A stretch of 8,158 nucleotides of DNA from Pseudomonadota bacterium (GTDB taxonomy: Bacteria; Pseudomonadota; Alphaproteobacteria; Acetobacterales; Acetobacteraceae). Within the stretch, counting starts at the first letter, position 1. The number at the start of each line of letters is the position of its first letter. Below the pieces are notes generated by a model. That model was not told where the DNA came from. It searched no databases and was given only the letters and a program-made list of their open reading frames with translations. Both the position numbers and the translations under genes were made by a program. Of the stretch, positions 1 through 5,691 are shown piece by piece. The stretch lies in contig JAKBCX010000051.1 in the NCBI GenBank assembly GCA_021807465.1, positions 1 to 8,158 of the forward strand, given 5' to 3'.

Positions 1-112
1 CCTTATCCGGGCTGCGCGCCCAAAGGGTCACGTTCTTGCCTGCCTTGGCGAAGAGAACGGCAAGCGCCGTGCCCCAGGCCCCGGCGCCGATCACGCCAAT
101 ATGCTTATTCAT
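1..112 (-). CDS. gpsA: NAD(P)-dependent glycerol-3-phosphate dehydrogenase, N-terminal fragment
   Basis: Only the first 37 codons are in the window; the gene continues past the left edge. GpsA is a cytosolic enzyme that reduces dihydroxyacetone phosphate to sn-glycerol-3-phosphate, the backbone of phospholipids. The visible protein begins [20 protein letters not shown], which has the beta strand and dinucleotide-binding loop GAGAWG (residues 9-14) at the extreme N-terminus typical of GpsA. This is followed by a helix and the second strand VTLWAR (28-33). The ATG at 112-110 overlaps the rlmJ stop region by 8 nt, and a good ribosome binding site lies 7 nt upstream. It is the last visible gene of the leftward tsaD-rlmJ-gpsA unit. 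Other Rossmann dehydrogenases are possible in principle, but the [10 protein letters not shown] start is very characteristic. Confidence 0.93.
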   Translation of the reverse strand, partial: MNKHIGVIGAGAWGTALAVLFAKAGKNVTLWARSPDK

Positions 113-917
113 CAATCAGCCTTTCCACCAAGGCGCTGCACCCTGGCTCGCCCAAGGCTGCTTCGCAAGCGGCCAATATGGGGGCAGCTTCATCCTCAAG
201 CCCGAAAGGCGGGTTGATGACGAGTAGGCCGCAACCATTCAGCGCGACGGGGTTCGTGTCTGGGCGGCGCAGAAACTCCAGGGCGATGGCATCGCGTATG
301 GGGGTGAGTTTCAGGCTCTCGAAAAACGCGCGCACCGGGGCGCGGTGTTTTATGGGGTACCACACCACGAACACGCCGGAGGGGAATTTGCGCCACGCCG
401 CCCCCAGCGTGGCGGCAAGGGTGGAAAATTCGTCCGGACGCTCAAAAGGCGGGTCGATGAGAATAAGGGCGCGGCGCTCCGGCGGGGGCAGAAAGGCGTT
501 CAGCGCCCCGTACCCGTCGCGCTCATGCACCGCCACGTTGCTGTGGCCGCGCATGGTGCGTTTCAGCGTGGCGGCGTCCTCGGGGTGCAGCTCGCAGGCC
601 ACCAGCCGGTCCTGCTTGCGCAGCAGCGCGGCGGCAATGGCGGGGGAGCCTGGGTAGAGGCCGAGTTTGCGCACCAGCGCCACGTAATCGGCCAGGGCGG
701 GGGGCGGGTTATCGACGATTTTGCCGATGCCCTCGCGCCATTCGCCAGTTTTTTCGGCCTGTTCGGCAAATACATCGTAATGCCCGATGCCCGCGTGTGT
801 ATCGAGCAGCAGAAACGGCTTGTCCTTGCGCTGCATGGCGCGGATGAGCGGGATGAGTAACGCGTGCTTCATCACATCGGCAAAATTGCCGGCGTGGTAG
901 ATGTGCCGGTAATTCAT
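105..917 (-). CDS. rlmJ: 23S rRNA (adenine(2030)-N6)-methyltransferase RlmJ
   Basis: RlmJ uses S-adenosylmethionine to methylate N6 of A2030 in 23S rRNA. The start is set at the ATG at 917, not at the upstream in-frame ATG at 1004, because the family begins right here: the protein opens [18 protein letters not shown]. This matches the E. coli N-terminus, including the Tyr, His and Lys positions (Y3, H5, K17) known to matter there. The chosen ATG also forms an ATGA overlap with the tsaD stop. The protein is 270 residues; E. coli RlmJ is about 280. Visible motifs are the SAM-binding [10 protein letters not shown] (39-48), YPGSP (88-92), ELHP (109-112), DGYG (134-137), the catalytic motif IV DPPF (155-158) and a C-terminal INPPF (234-238). 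Motif IV has Phe where E. coli has Tyr; both are aromatic and can stack on the target base. No Shine-Dalgarno sequence is evident, so translation probably depends on coupling to tsaD. Confidence 0.93.
   Translation of the reverse strand: MNYRHIYHAGNFADVMKHALLIPLIRAMQRKDKPFLLLDTHAGIGHYDVFAEQAEKTGEWREGIGKIVDNPPPALADYVALVRKLGLYPGSPAIAAALLRKQDRLVACELHPEDAATLKRTMRGHSNVAVHERDGYGALNAFLPPPERRALILIDPPFERPDEFSTLAATLGAAWRKFPSGVFVVWYPIKHRAPVRAFFESLKLTPIRDAIALEFLRRPDTNPVALNGCGLLVINPPFGLEDEAAPILAACEAALGEPGCSALVERLIDE
120..126 (-). promoter_or_regulatory. Ribosome binding site of gpsA
   Basis: The minus strand reads GGAAAGG, ending 7 nt before the ATG at 112. It lies inside the end of rlmJ. It supports the ATG at 112-110 as the gpsA start, despite the 8-nt overlap with rlmJ. 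Confidence 0.6.
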
Positions 918-1963
918 GCCAGGGAGTCCAGCGGCCAGCGCGGCTTGCAGGGGGCTGCCAGCTTGCTGGTGGCCCCCGCGCGCAGGCGCTCCAGCCCGGC
1001 CCAAGCCACCATTACGGCGTTATCGGTGCACAGGCGCAGCGGCGGGGCGATAAGCGGCTTGCCCGCCTGCGCGGCAATTTCCGCCAACCGGGCGCGGATG
1101 GCCTTGTTGGCCGCCACCCCGCCCGCCACCACAATGGCGGTGGCGCTGGGGCACATTGCCAGCGCATGGCTTAGCCGGTCGCCCAGAATATCCGTCACCG
1201 CCGCCTGGAAGCTGGCGGCGATGTTCGCCGCACGGGCGCGGGCGATGGGGCCGGGCGGTTCCTCGGCCACCAACTGCGCTATGGCGGTTTTAAGGCCGGA
1301 GAAAGAGAAATCGCACCCCTCCCGCCCCCGCAGCGGGCGGGGCAGCGCGATGCTGGGCGCGCCTTCAAGTGCCATTGCTTCCAAAGCCGGGCCGCCAGGG
1401 TAGGGCAGGCCGAGCAGCTTGGCGGATTTGTCGAAGGCTTCGCCCACCGCATCGTCCAGCGTGGTGCCCAGCAGCCGGTAGCGCCCCAGCCCCTCTACCG
1501 CCACGCATTGCGAATGCCCGCCGGAGAGCAGCAGCAGCAGATACGGAAAGGCAGGCTGCGCCGCCGCCAGGCCGGGCAGGCGGGCGGTGAGGGCATGGGC
1601 CTCCAGATGATTAATGGCGATATAGGGCAGGCCGGCGGCAATGGCGGCGCCCTTGGCATAGGCCGTGCCCACCAGCAGCCCGCCAATAAGCCCCGGCCCG
1701 GCGGTGGCGGCGATGGCGGCAAGCTGTGTAAAGCCCAGCCCGGCCTCGCGCAGCGCGTCCTTCACCATGGCATCGAGCGCGGCCAGATGGGCGCGGGCGG
1801 CAATTTCGGGCACCACCCCACCAAAAGCGGCATGGTCGGCAATCTGGCTCAGCACGCGCTCGGCCAAAATTGTGCCATCCGGCGCCAGAATCGCGGCGGC
1901 GGTTTCATCGCAGGAGCTTTCTATACCCAGGATGGGGTGTCCCACCCCGTCTTTTCTTTCCAT
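914..1963 (-). CDS. tsaD: tRNA N6-threonylcarbamoyladenosine transferase subunit TsaD
   Basis: TsaD (formerly Gcp/YgjD) works with TsaB and TsaE to transfer the threonylcarbamoyl group to N6 of A37 in ANN-decoding tRNAs, in the cytosol. The 349-residue protein has the full family signature: [12 protein letters not shown] (13-24), the metal-binding pair H119/H123 in [14 protein letters not shown] (144-151), [19 protein letters not shown] (174-192), FSFSGLKTA (219-227), GGVAAN (281-286) and CTDNA with the metal-ligand Asp314. It is slightly longer than the E. coli protein (about 337), mainly because some 11 residues precede the GIESSCDET strand. An in-frame GTG at 1945 would remove six of these, so the start is fairly but not fully certain. 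The upstream GGGA at -7 is only a weak ribosome site. The gene is first in a leftward unit with rlmJ (4-nt overlap) and gpsA, and is divergent from hemC. Confidence 0.96.
   Translation of the reverse strand: MERKDGVGHPILGIESSCDETAAAILAPDGTILAERVLSQIADHAAFGGVVPEIAARAHLAALDAMVKDALREAGLGFTQLAAIAATAGPGLIGGLLVGTAYAKGAAIAAGLPYIAINHLEAHALTARLPGLAAAQPAFPYLLLLLSGGHSQCVAVEGLGRYRLLGTTLDDAVGEAFDKSAKLLGLPYPGGPALEAMALEGAPSIALPRPLRGREGCDFSFSGLKTAIAQLVAEEPPGPIARARAANIAASFQAAVTDILGDRLSHALAMCPSATAIVVAGGVAANKAIRARLAEIAAQAGKPLIAPPLRLCTDNAVMVAWAGLERLRAGATSKLAAPCKPRWPLDSLA
1931..1960 (+). terminator. Possible intrinsic terminator or attenuator hairpin upstream of hemC
   Basis: On the plus strand, GATGGGGTG (1931-1939) can pair with CACCCCGTC (1943-1951) across a 3-nt loop. 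All nine positions pair in RNA, including one G-U wobble. The stem is followed at once by TTTTCTTTC (1952-1960), so it has the form of a weak rho-independent terminator pointing towards hemC, whose GTG is 26 nt downstream. On the minus strand the wobble becomes a C-A mismatch and no U-tract follows, so the structure fits plus-strand RNA better. It lies within the first codons of tsaD, so chance arising from coding sequence is a real alternative. It could attenuate hemC transcripts that start further upstream, or stop unrelated rightward transcription. Confidence 0.35.
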
Positions 1964-1986
1964 GCGTCCCGCTCTAGACCAGCTTC
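1964..1986. promoter_or_regulatory. Divergent tsaD/hemC intergenic spacer
   Basis: This 23-bp stretch between the tsaD ATG and the hemC GTG is the only sequence in the window outside a coding region. It is too short to hold two full sigma-70-type promoters, so at least one promoter must lie inside the opposite gene, or the transcripts have very short leaders. It contains the palindrome TCTAGA (1973-1978) and, in the hemC frame, a TAG stop at 1975 that rules out an earlier hemC start. I see no convincing -35/-10 pair and no Shine-Dalgarno sequence ahead of hemC. Confidence 0.4.
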
Positions 1987-2961
1987 GTGAAAACCGTAAC
2001 TCCCCCGCATGCCCGCGGGCTGCCGCTTAAGGTCGGCACGCGCGGCTCGCCCCTGGCCCGCCAGCAAACCGCCACCTTTCTCTTGCTGCTGCGCCAGGTC
2101 TGCCCTGTTCTTGGCCGCTCGGAAGTGTTCGAGGAACATCTCATCACCACCACGGGCGATGCGGTACAAAACCGCGCTCTGGCCGAGATTGGCGGCAAGG
2201 GGCTGTTCGCCAAGGAAATCCACGAGGCGCTGGCGGCGGGGCGGATCGATTTTGCCGTGCATAGCCTGAAGGATCTGGAAACGGTACTGCCCGAGGGCAT
2301 CGCCTTGGCCTGTACGCTGAAGCGCGAGGATGCGCGCGACGTGCTGATTCTGCCCCAAGGCGCCAAGGTGGACCCGGCCGACCCGTACAGCGCGCTGGCC
2401 AATGGCGCCAATGTTGGCTCGGCCAGTGTGCGGCGGCAGGCGCAGCTTAAATATGCGCGGCCGGACCTCAATTTCTCTCTGCTGCGCGGCAATGTGGGCA
2501 CGCGCCTGGCCAAGGTGGAAAACGGCGAGGTGGATGCCACGCTGCTGGCCTATGCCGGGCTGCGGCGGCTGGGGCTGGCGGACAAGGCCAGCGTGGTGCT
2601 CAGCCCCGAGCAGATGGTGCCATCAGCCTGCCAGGGCATTGTGGGCATTACCGTGCGCACGGCGGATGAGAATTTATGGGAGCTGCTGGCAGCCATCGAG
2701 GACCCCGAGGCCAAGGCGGTTTCCGCCGCCGAGCGCGCGCTGCTGATGGCGCTGGACGGCTCCTGCCGCACGCCGATTGGCGGCTATGCGCGGCTGATGG
2801 AGGATGGTGTGCTGCACTTAACCGGGCTGGTGGCGCGGGCCGATGGCACGTTTCTGCTCCAGCGCAGCATTACCGGCGGGGTGGCCGATGCCACGGCGCT
2901 GGGTAATGAGCTGGGGCGCGAACTGAAGGCTGACAGCCCGGCGGATATTTTCGCGCCGTGA
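1987..2961 (+). CDS. hemC: Porphobilinogen deaminase (hydroxymethylbilane synthase)
   Basis: HemC joins four porphobilinogen molecules into hydroxymethylbilane, the linear tetrapyrrole on the way to haem, in the cytosol. The 324-residue protein has [10 protein letters not shown] (15-24), the catalytic aspartate in VHSLKD (D96), the substrate-binding arginines in SASVRRQAQ (R149, R150), [17 protein letters not shown] (165-181) and the dipyrromethane cofactor cysteine C260 in [12 protein letters not shown]. All expected key residues are present. The start is the GTG at 1987: an in-frame TAG lies at 1975, and no other standard start codon falls before the conserved [10 protein letters not shown]. 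No ribosome site is visible upstream. After the catalytic loop the protein reads KDLET where many homologues have KDVPT or similar. It is the first gene of the rightward operon and overlaps hemD by 4 nt (GTGA). Confidence 0.96.
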   Translation: MKTVTPPHARGLPLKVGTRGSPLARQQTATFLLLLRQVCPVLGRSEVFEEHLITTTGDAVQNRALAEIGGKGLFAKEIHEALAAGRIDFAVHSLKDLETVLPEGIALACTLKREDARDVLILPQGAKVDPADPYSALANGANVGSASVRRQAQLKYARPDLNFSLLRGNVGTRLAKVENGEVDATLLAYAGLRRLGLADKASVVLSPEQMVPSACQGIVGITVRTADENLWELLAAIEDPEAKAVSAAERALLMALDGSCRTPIGGYARLMEDGVLHLTGLVARADGTFLLQRSITGGVADATALGNELGRELKADSPADIFAP

Positions 2962-3626
2962 AATTGCTGGTGACCAGGCCAGAGCCGGGGGCCAGCGCCA
3001 CGGCGCGGCGCCTGGAAGCCATGGGGCATGAGCCGGTGCTGCTGCCCTGCCTGAGCGTGAAAACCGTGCCGCCCCGCCTGCCGCCGCACCCCGCCGCGCT
3101 GGTGGTGACCAGCGGCCAGGCCGTGCCCGCTTTGCCCGCGCGGCTGCACCATGTGCCCGTGTTTTGCGTGGGCGATGCCACGGGCGCCAAGCTGCGCCAG
3201 GCCGGGTTTACCCGTGTGGAAAGCGCGCAGGGCGATGCGGAAGATTTGTTCCGGCTGATCGCTGCGCGGCGCGTGGCGGGGCTGCATGTGCTGGCGGTGG
3301 GCGAGCGCCACGGGCAGGCACTGCTGGCCAAAATGCGCGGCACGGGAATCGCGGCCGTGCGGCGCAAGGTTTATAGCGTGACCCGGCTGCGGCAGATGCC
3401 CGATGAGGTAAAGGCGCTGCTGGCGGCGGGCGGGCTGGATGGCGCCTTGTTCTATTCGGCCGAAACGGCGCGGGCTTTTGCCGCTTTGCACCCACCCGGC
3501 ACAAGCGCCATGGCGGCCTTCGCGCTGAGCGAAAATGTGGCCCAAGCCGTTAAAGGCTTGCCCTGGCGGGAAATTCATGCCGCATTGGCGCCAACGGAGG
3601 CGGATTTGATGGCATTGCTGGCATGA
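2958..3626 (+). CDS. hemD: Uroporphyrinogen-III synthase
   Basis: HemD closes hydroxymethylbilane into uroporphyrinogen III while inverting ring D, so it acts directly on the HemC product. The 222-residue protein is rather short for the family (E. coli about 246). The family is very divergent, so few residues can be called. Typical features are the opening LLVTRPEPGASATARRLEAM (3-22) followed by GHEPVLLP, an inter-domain strand VFCVGDATGAKL (68-79), and the second-domain segments FYSAETARAFAAL (165-177) and FALSENVAQAV (187-197). Position straight after hemC makes the call firm. The GTG start at 2958 overlaps the hemC stop as GTGA, and there is no Shine-Dalgarno sequence, so translation is likely by re-initiation. 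The end overlaps the next gene by 4 nt (ATGA). Confidence 0.88.
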   Translation: MKLLVTRPEPGASATARRLEAMGHEPVLLPCLSVKTVPPRLPPHPAALVVTSGQAVPALPARLHHVPVFCVGDATGAKLRQAGFTRVESAQGDAEDLFRLIAARRVAGLHVLAVGERHGQALLAKMRGTGIAAVRRKVYSVTRLRQMPDEVKALLAAGGLDGALFYSAETARAFAALHPPGTSAMAAFALSENVAQAVKGLPWREIHAALAPTEADLMALLA

Positions 3627-4486
3627 GCGAGACCGGAAAGACAGAAATGGTGACCCCTGAACCGCCAGTAGCGCCCGTGGCCGCACCCGTTGCGGTAAAG
3701 CGGCGGCATCCGGTCTGGCCCTATGTGTTCACGCTCGGCTTTGTGGCGCTGGCGGCGGGCGAGGGGTATCTCTGGTATCAGGCGCAAAGGAGCCAGGCCG
3801 GCGCCACCGAGCTGGCCGTGCTGCGGGCACAGGTGGATGATCTGCGCGCTGCCCAGGCCAGCCGCGCCCCGGCGCCGGACAGCGTGACGGTGCAGGCGGA
3901 TCTGGCCCAGAAATATGCGAATCTGGCGGCGCAGTTGCAGGCGGTGCAGGCGCAATCCGCCGCCAACCACGGCGCGCTTTCCATGCTGCAAGCCAATGCG
4001 GTGGATTTGGGCAAGCTCACCCAGCGCATGACGCTGCTCAACGCGCTGGGTACGGCGCGGCTGGCTTTGGATGAAGGGCAGCCTTTGGGGCAAATTCCCA
4101 ACGCGCCGCCCGCTTTGGCGCAATTTGCCACTACCGCGCCGCCCACGCAGGCACAGCTGCGCGAGAGTTTTGACGCGGCGGCGCGCGCGGCCGAGGCGGC
4201 GAGCCTTTCCGGCAATGGGCAGGCAGGGTTCTGGGCGCGGGTGAAATTGCGGCTGGAAGGGCTGATAACCATTAGCAACGGCACACGGGTTGTTTTCGGC
4301 CCGCCAGCGGCGGCGGCGTTGAACATGGCACGGCAGGCGCTGGAAAATGGCGATTTGGCCGGCACGGTGGCGGCGCTGCAGGATTTGCCGCCCAGCGCGA
4401 AGGACGCGATGGCGGGCTGGCTGGGCCAGGCCCAAGCGCTGCTGGCGGCACGCGCCGCGCTGCTGAGCATGGCGCAGGGCGCCTGA
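3623..4486 (+). CDS. Mitofilin/Mic60-like inner-membrane protein
   Basis: This is a 287-residue membrane-anchored protein of the alphaproteobacterial mitofilin (Mic60/COG4223-like) type, the bacterial relative of the mitochondrial MICOS subunit that shapes cristae. The order is as expected: a short Pro/Ala-rich cytosolic tail ending in basic KRRH (26-29), one membrane helix at about 31-52, a long Ala/Gln-rich stretch with coiled-coil character (about 60-135) in the periplasm, and a C-terminal helical module. That module reads AALNMARQALENGDLAGTVA (231-250) followed by ALQDLPP and GWLGQAQALLAAR (265-277), resembling the conserved mitofilin C-terminus. It is shorter than many homologues. In alphaproteobacteria such a gene often sits between hemD and hemY, as here; older annotations call it HemX-like, but no enzymatic role is implied. 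The ATG at 3623 overlaps hemD by 4 nt. An in-frame ATG at 3647, preceded by GGAAAG, is an alternative start. Confidence 0.8.
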   Translation: MSETGKTEMVTPEPPVAPVAAPVAVKRRHPVWPYVFTLGFVALAAGEGYLWYQAQRSQAGATELAVLRAQVDDLRAAQASRAPAPDSVTVQADLAQKYANLAAQLQAVQAQSAANHGALSMLQANAVDLGKLTQRMTLLNALGTARLALDEGQPLGQIPNAPPALAQFATTAPPTQAQLRESFDAAARAAEAASLSGNGQAGFWARVKLRLEGLITISNGTRVVFGPPAAAALNMARQALENGDLAGTVAALQDLPPSAKDAMAGWLGQAQALLAARAALLSMAQGA

Positions 4487-5691
4487 TGCTGACGGCGGCG
4501 AAATTTTTACTCCTGGCCGCGCTGCTGCTGGCGCTGGCCTGGTGGATTGGCGGGCTGCCCGGCGATGTAACGGCGCATGTCGGCGGCTATGCCATTACCA
4601 CCAACACCCCAGCGGCCTTGCTGCTGCTGTTTCTCATTGCCGTTATCTTTACCGTAATGCTGCGCGTGCTGGGCGGCATAGGCGGCACGCCGGGTAAAAT
4701 AGCGGCCTGGCGCGGGGCCAAGCGGCAGGCGGCGGGCGAGCGTGCCATGCGGCGCGGGCTGGTGGCGCTGGCGGCGGGCGACGCGGCGGCAGCCACGGCC
4801 GAGGCGCAGAAAGTGCACAAGCTGCTGGGCGATACGCCCATGGCGCTGATACTGCGGGCCGAGGCGGCGCAGCTTGCGGGGGATACGGCAACGGCAAAAA
4901 GCGCGTTTACGGCGCTGGCACAGGATAAGGAGATGCGCTTTCTGGGCCATCGCGGCCTGCTGCGCGCCGCGCTGGGCAGAGCCGATTTGGAAACCGCCAA
5001 ACGCCACGCCCAGGATGCGGAGGAAGCCTATCCCGGCGGCGCCTGGACGCGCGCCCAGCGCCTGCACCTGGCGCTGAAGGCGCAGGATTACGCCGCCGCC
5101 CTGGGGCTGACACAGGATAAGAACGAAATCGCGGCCCTGGCCGTGGCGGCGGGGCAGCAAGCCATAGCGCCGCGCGATGCGCTGCGCTACGCGCAGACGG
5201 CGCTGAAAGCCGTGCCGGAATTTCCCCCGGCCCTGGCTCTGGCGGCAGAGGCGCTGCGCCGGCAGGACAAAACCCGCACCGTCCGCAAAATGCTGCTGAA
5301 TGGCTGGGCGGAAAAGCCGCACCCGCTGATTGCCGCCGCATGGTTCGCGCCCGATGCCACGCCAATAGAGCGCGCGCAGGATGCCGCCGCCCTGGCCGCC
5401 GCCAACCCTGGCCATGCGGAATCAGAACTTGTGCTGGCGCAAACGGCGCTTGCCGCCGGGCTGGTAGCCGAGGCCAGGCGCCATGCCGGGCTGGCCTTGC
5501 ATGCGGGAGTGGATGACGGGCGCGCCCAGGCCGTGCTGGACACGCTGGACAACAAGCCCCCTGCCCCGCCGCGCAGCGCCTGGGTGTGCGAGGCATGCCA
5601 TAACACCACGCAAAGCTGGGCCGCCTTGTGCCCCGCCTGCGGCAAGCCGGGCAGCCTGCGGTGGCGCACGCCCGGCACTGCCCTGGTGTGA
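4486..5691 (+). CDS. hemY: HemY-type TPR membrane protein with C-terminal zinc ribbon
   Basis: This 401-residue protein has the HemY N-terminal domain followed by TPR-like helices. HemY of this type is not the Bacillus protoporphyrinogen oxidase of the same name; its biochemical role is unsettled, though it goes with haem genes. Two membrane helices are visible (about 5-25 and 42-63), with DVTAHVGGYAITTNTP between them. Next comes a basic segment (KIAAWRGAKRQ, 71-81), then Ala-rich helical pairs with TPR character, such as RRGLVALAAGDAAAATAEAQ (89-108) and LRAEAAQLAGDTATAKSAFT (123-142), running to about 345. After a Pro-rich linker the C-terminus has C368-x2-C371-x10-C382-x2-C385, a probable zinc ribbon. 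The layout resembles LapB/YciM, and that family is the main alternative to consider. The start ATG shares one base with the stop of the previous gene (TGATG); the end overlaps the next gene by 4 nt (GTGA). Confidence 0.85.
   Translation: MLTAAKFLLLAALLLALAWWIGGLPGDVTAHVGGYAITTNTPAALLLLFLIAVIFTVMLRVLGGIGGTPGKIAAWRGAKRQAAGERAMRRGLVALAAGDAAAATAEAQKVHKLLGDTPMALILRAEAAQLAGDTATAKSAFTALAQDKEMRFLGHRGLLRAALGRADLETAKRHAQDAEEAYPGGAWTRAQRLHLALKAQDYAAALGLTQDKNEIAALAVAAGQQAIAPRDALRYAQTALKAVPEFPPALALAAEALRRQDKTRTVRKMLLNGWAEKPHPLIAAAWFAPDATPIERAQDAAALAAANPGHAESELVLAQTALAAGLVAEARRHAGLALHAGVDDGRAQAVLDTLDNKPPAPPRSAWVCEACHNTTQSWAALCPACGKPGSLRWRTPGTALV

Noticed and set aside
345..860. A 171-codon plus-strand open frame opposite rlmJ
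   Set aside because: It is Gly/Arg/His-rich with no family resemblance, and it lies fully antisense to a well-supported methyltransferase.
918..1004. Longer start for rlmJ at the ATG at 1004
   Set aside because: It would add 29 residues of Ala/Gly-rich sequence that is really the tsaD C-terminus in another frame. The conserved RlmJ N-terminus begins at 917.
1964..2000. Minus-strand TTACGG and TAGAGC spaced by 17 nt as a tsaD promoter; plus-strand TATACC at 1922 as a hemC -10 box
   Set aside because: Only two or three bases match each consensus hexamer and no good partner element is present, so they are not above chance.
5628..5687. Longer start for the solute-binding protein at the ATG at 5628
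   Set aside because: It would bury the signal peptide behind 20 residues that overlap the hemY zinc-ribbon codons. The GTG at 5688 gives a normal signal peptide and a standard 4-nt overlap.
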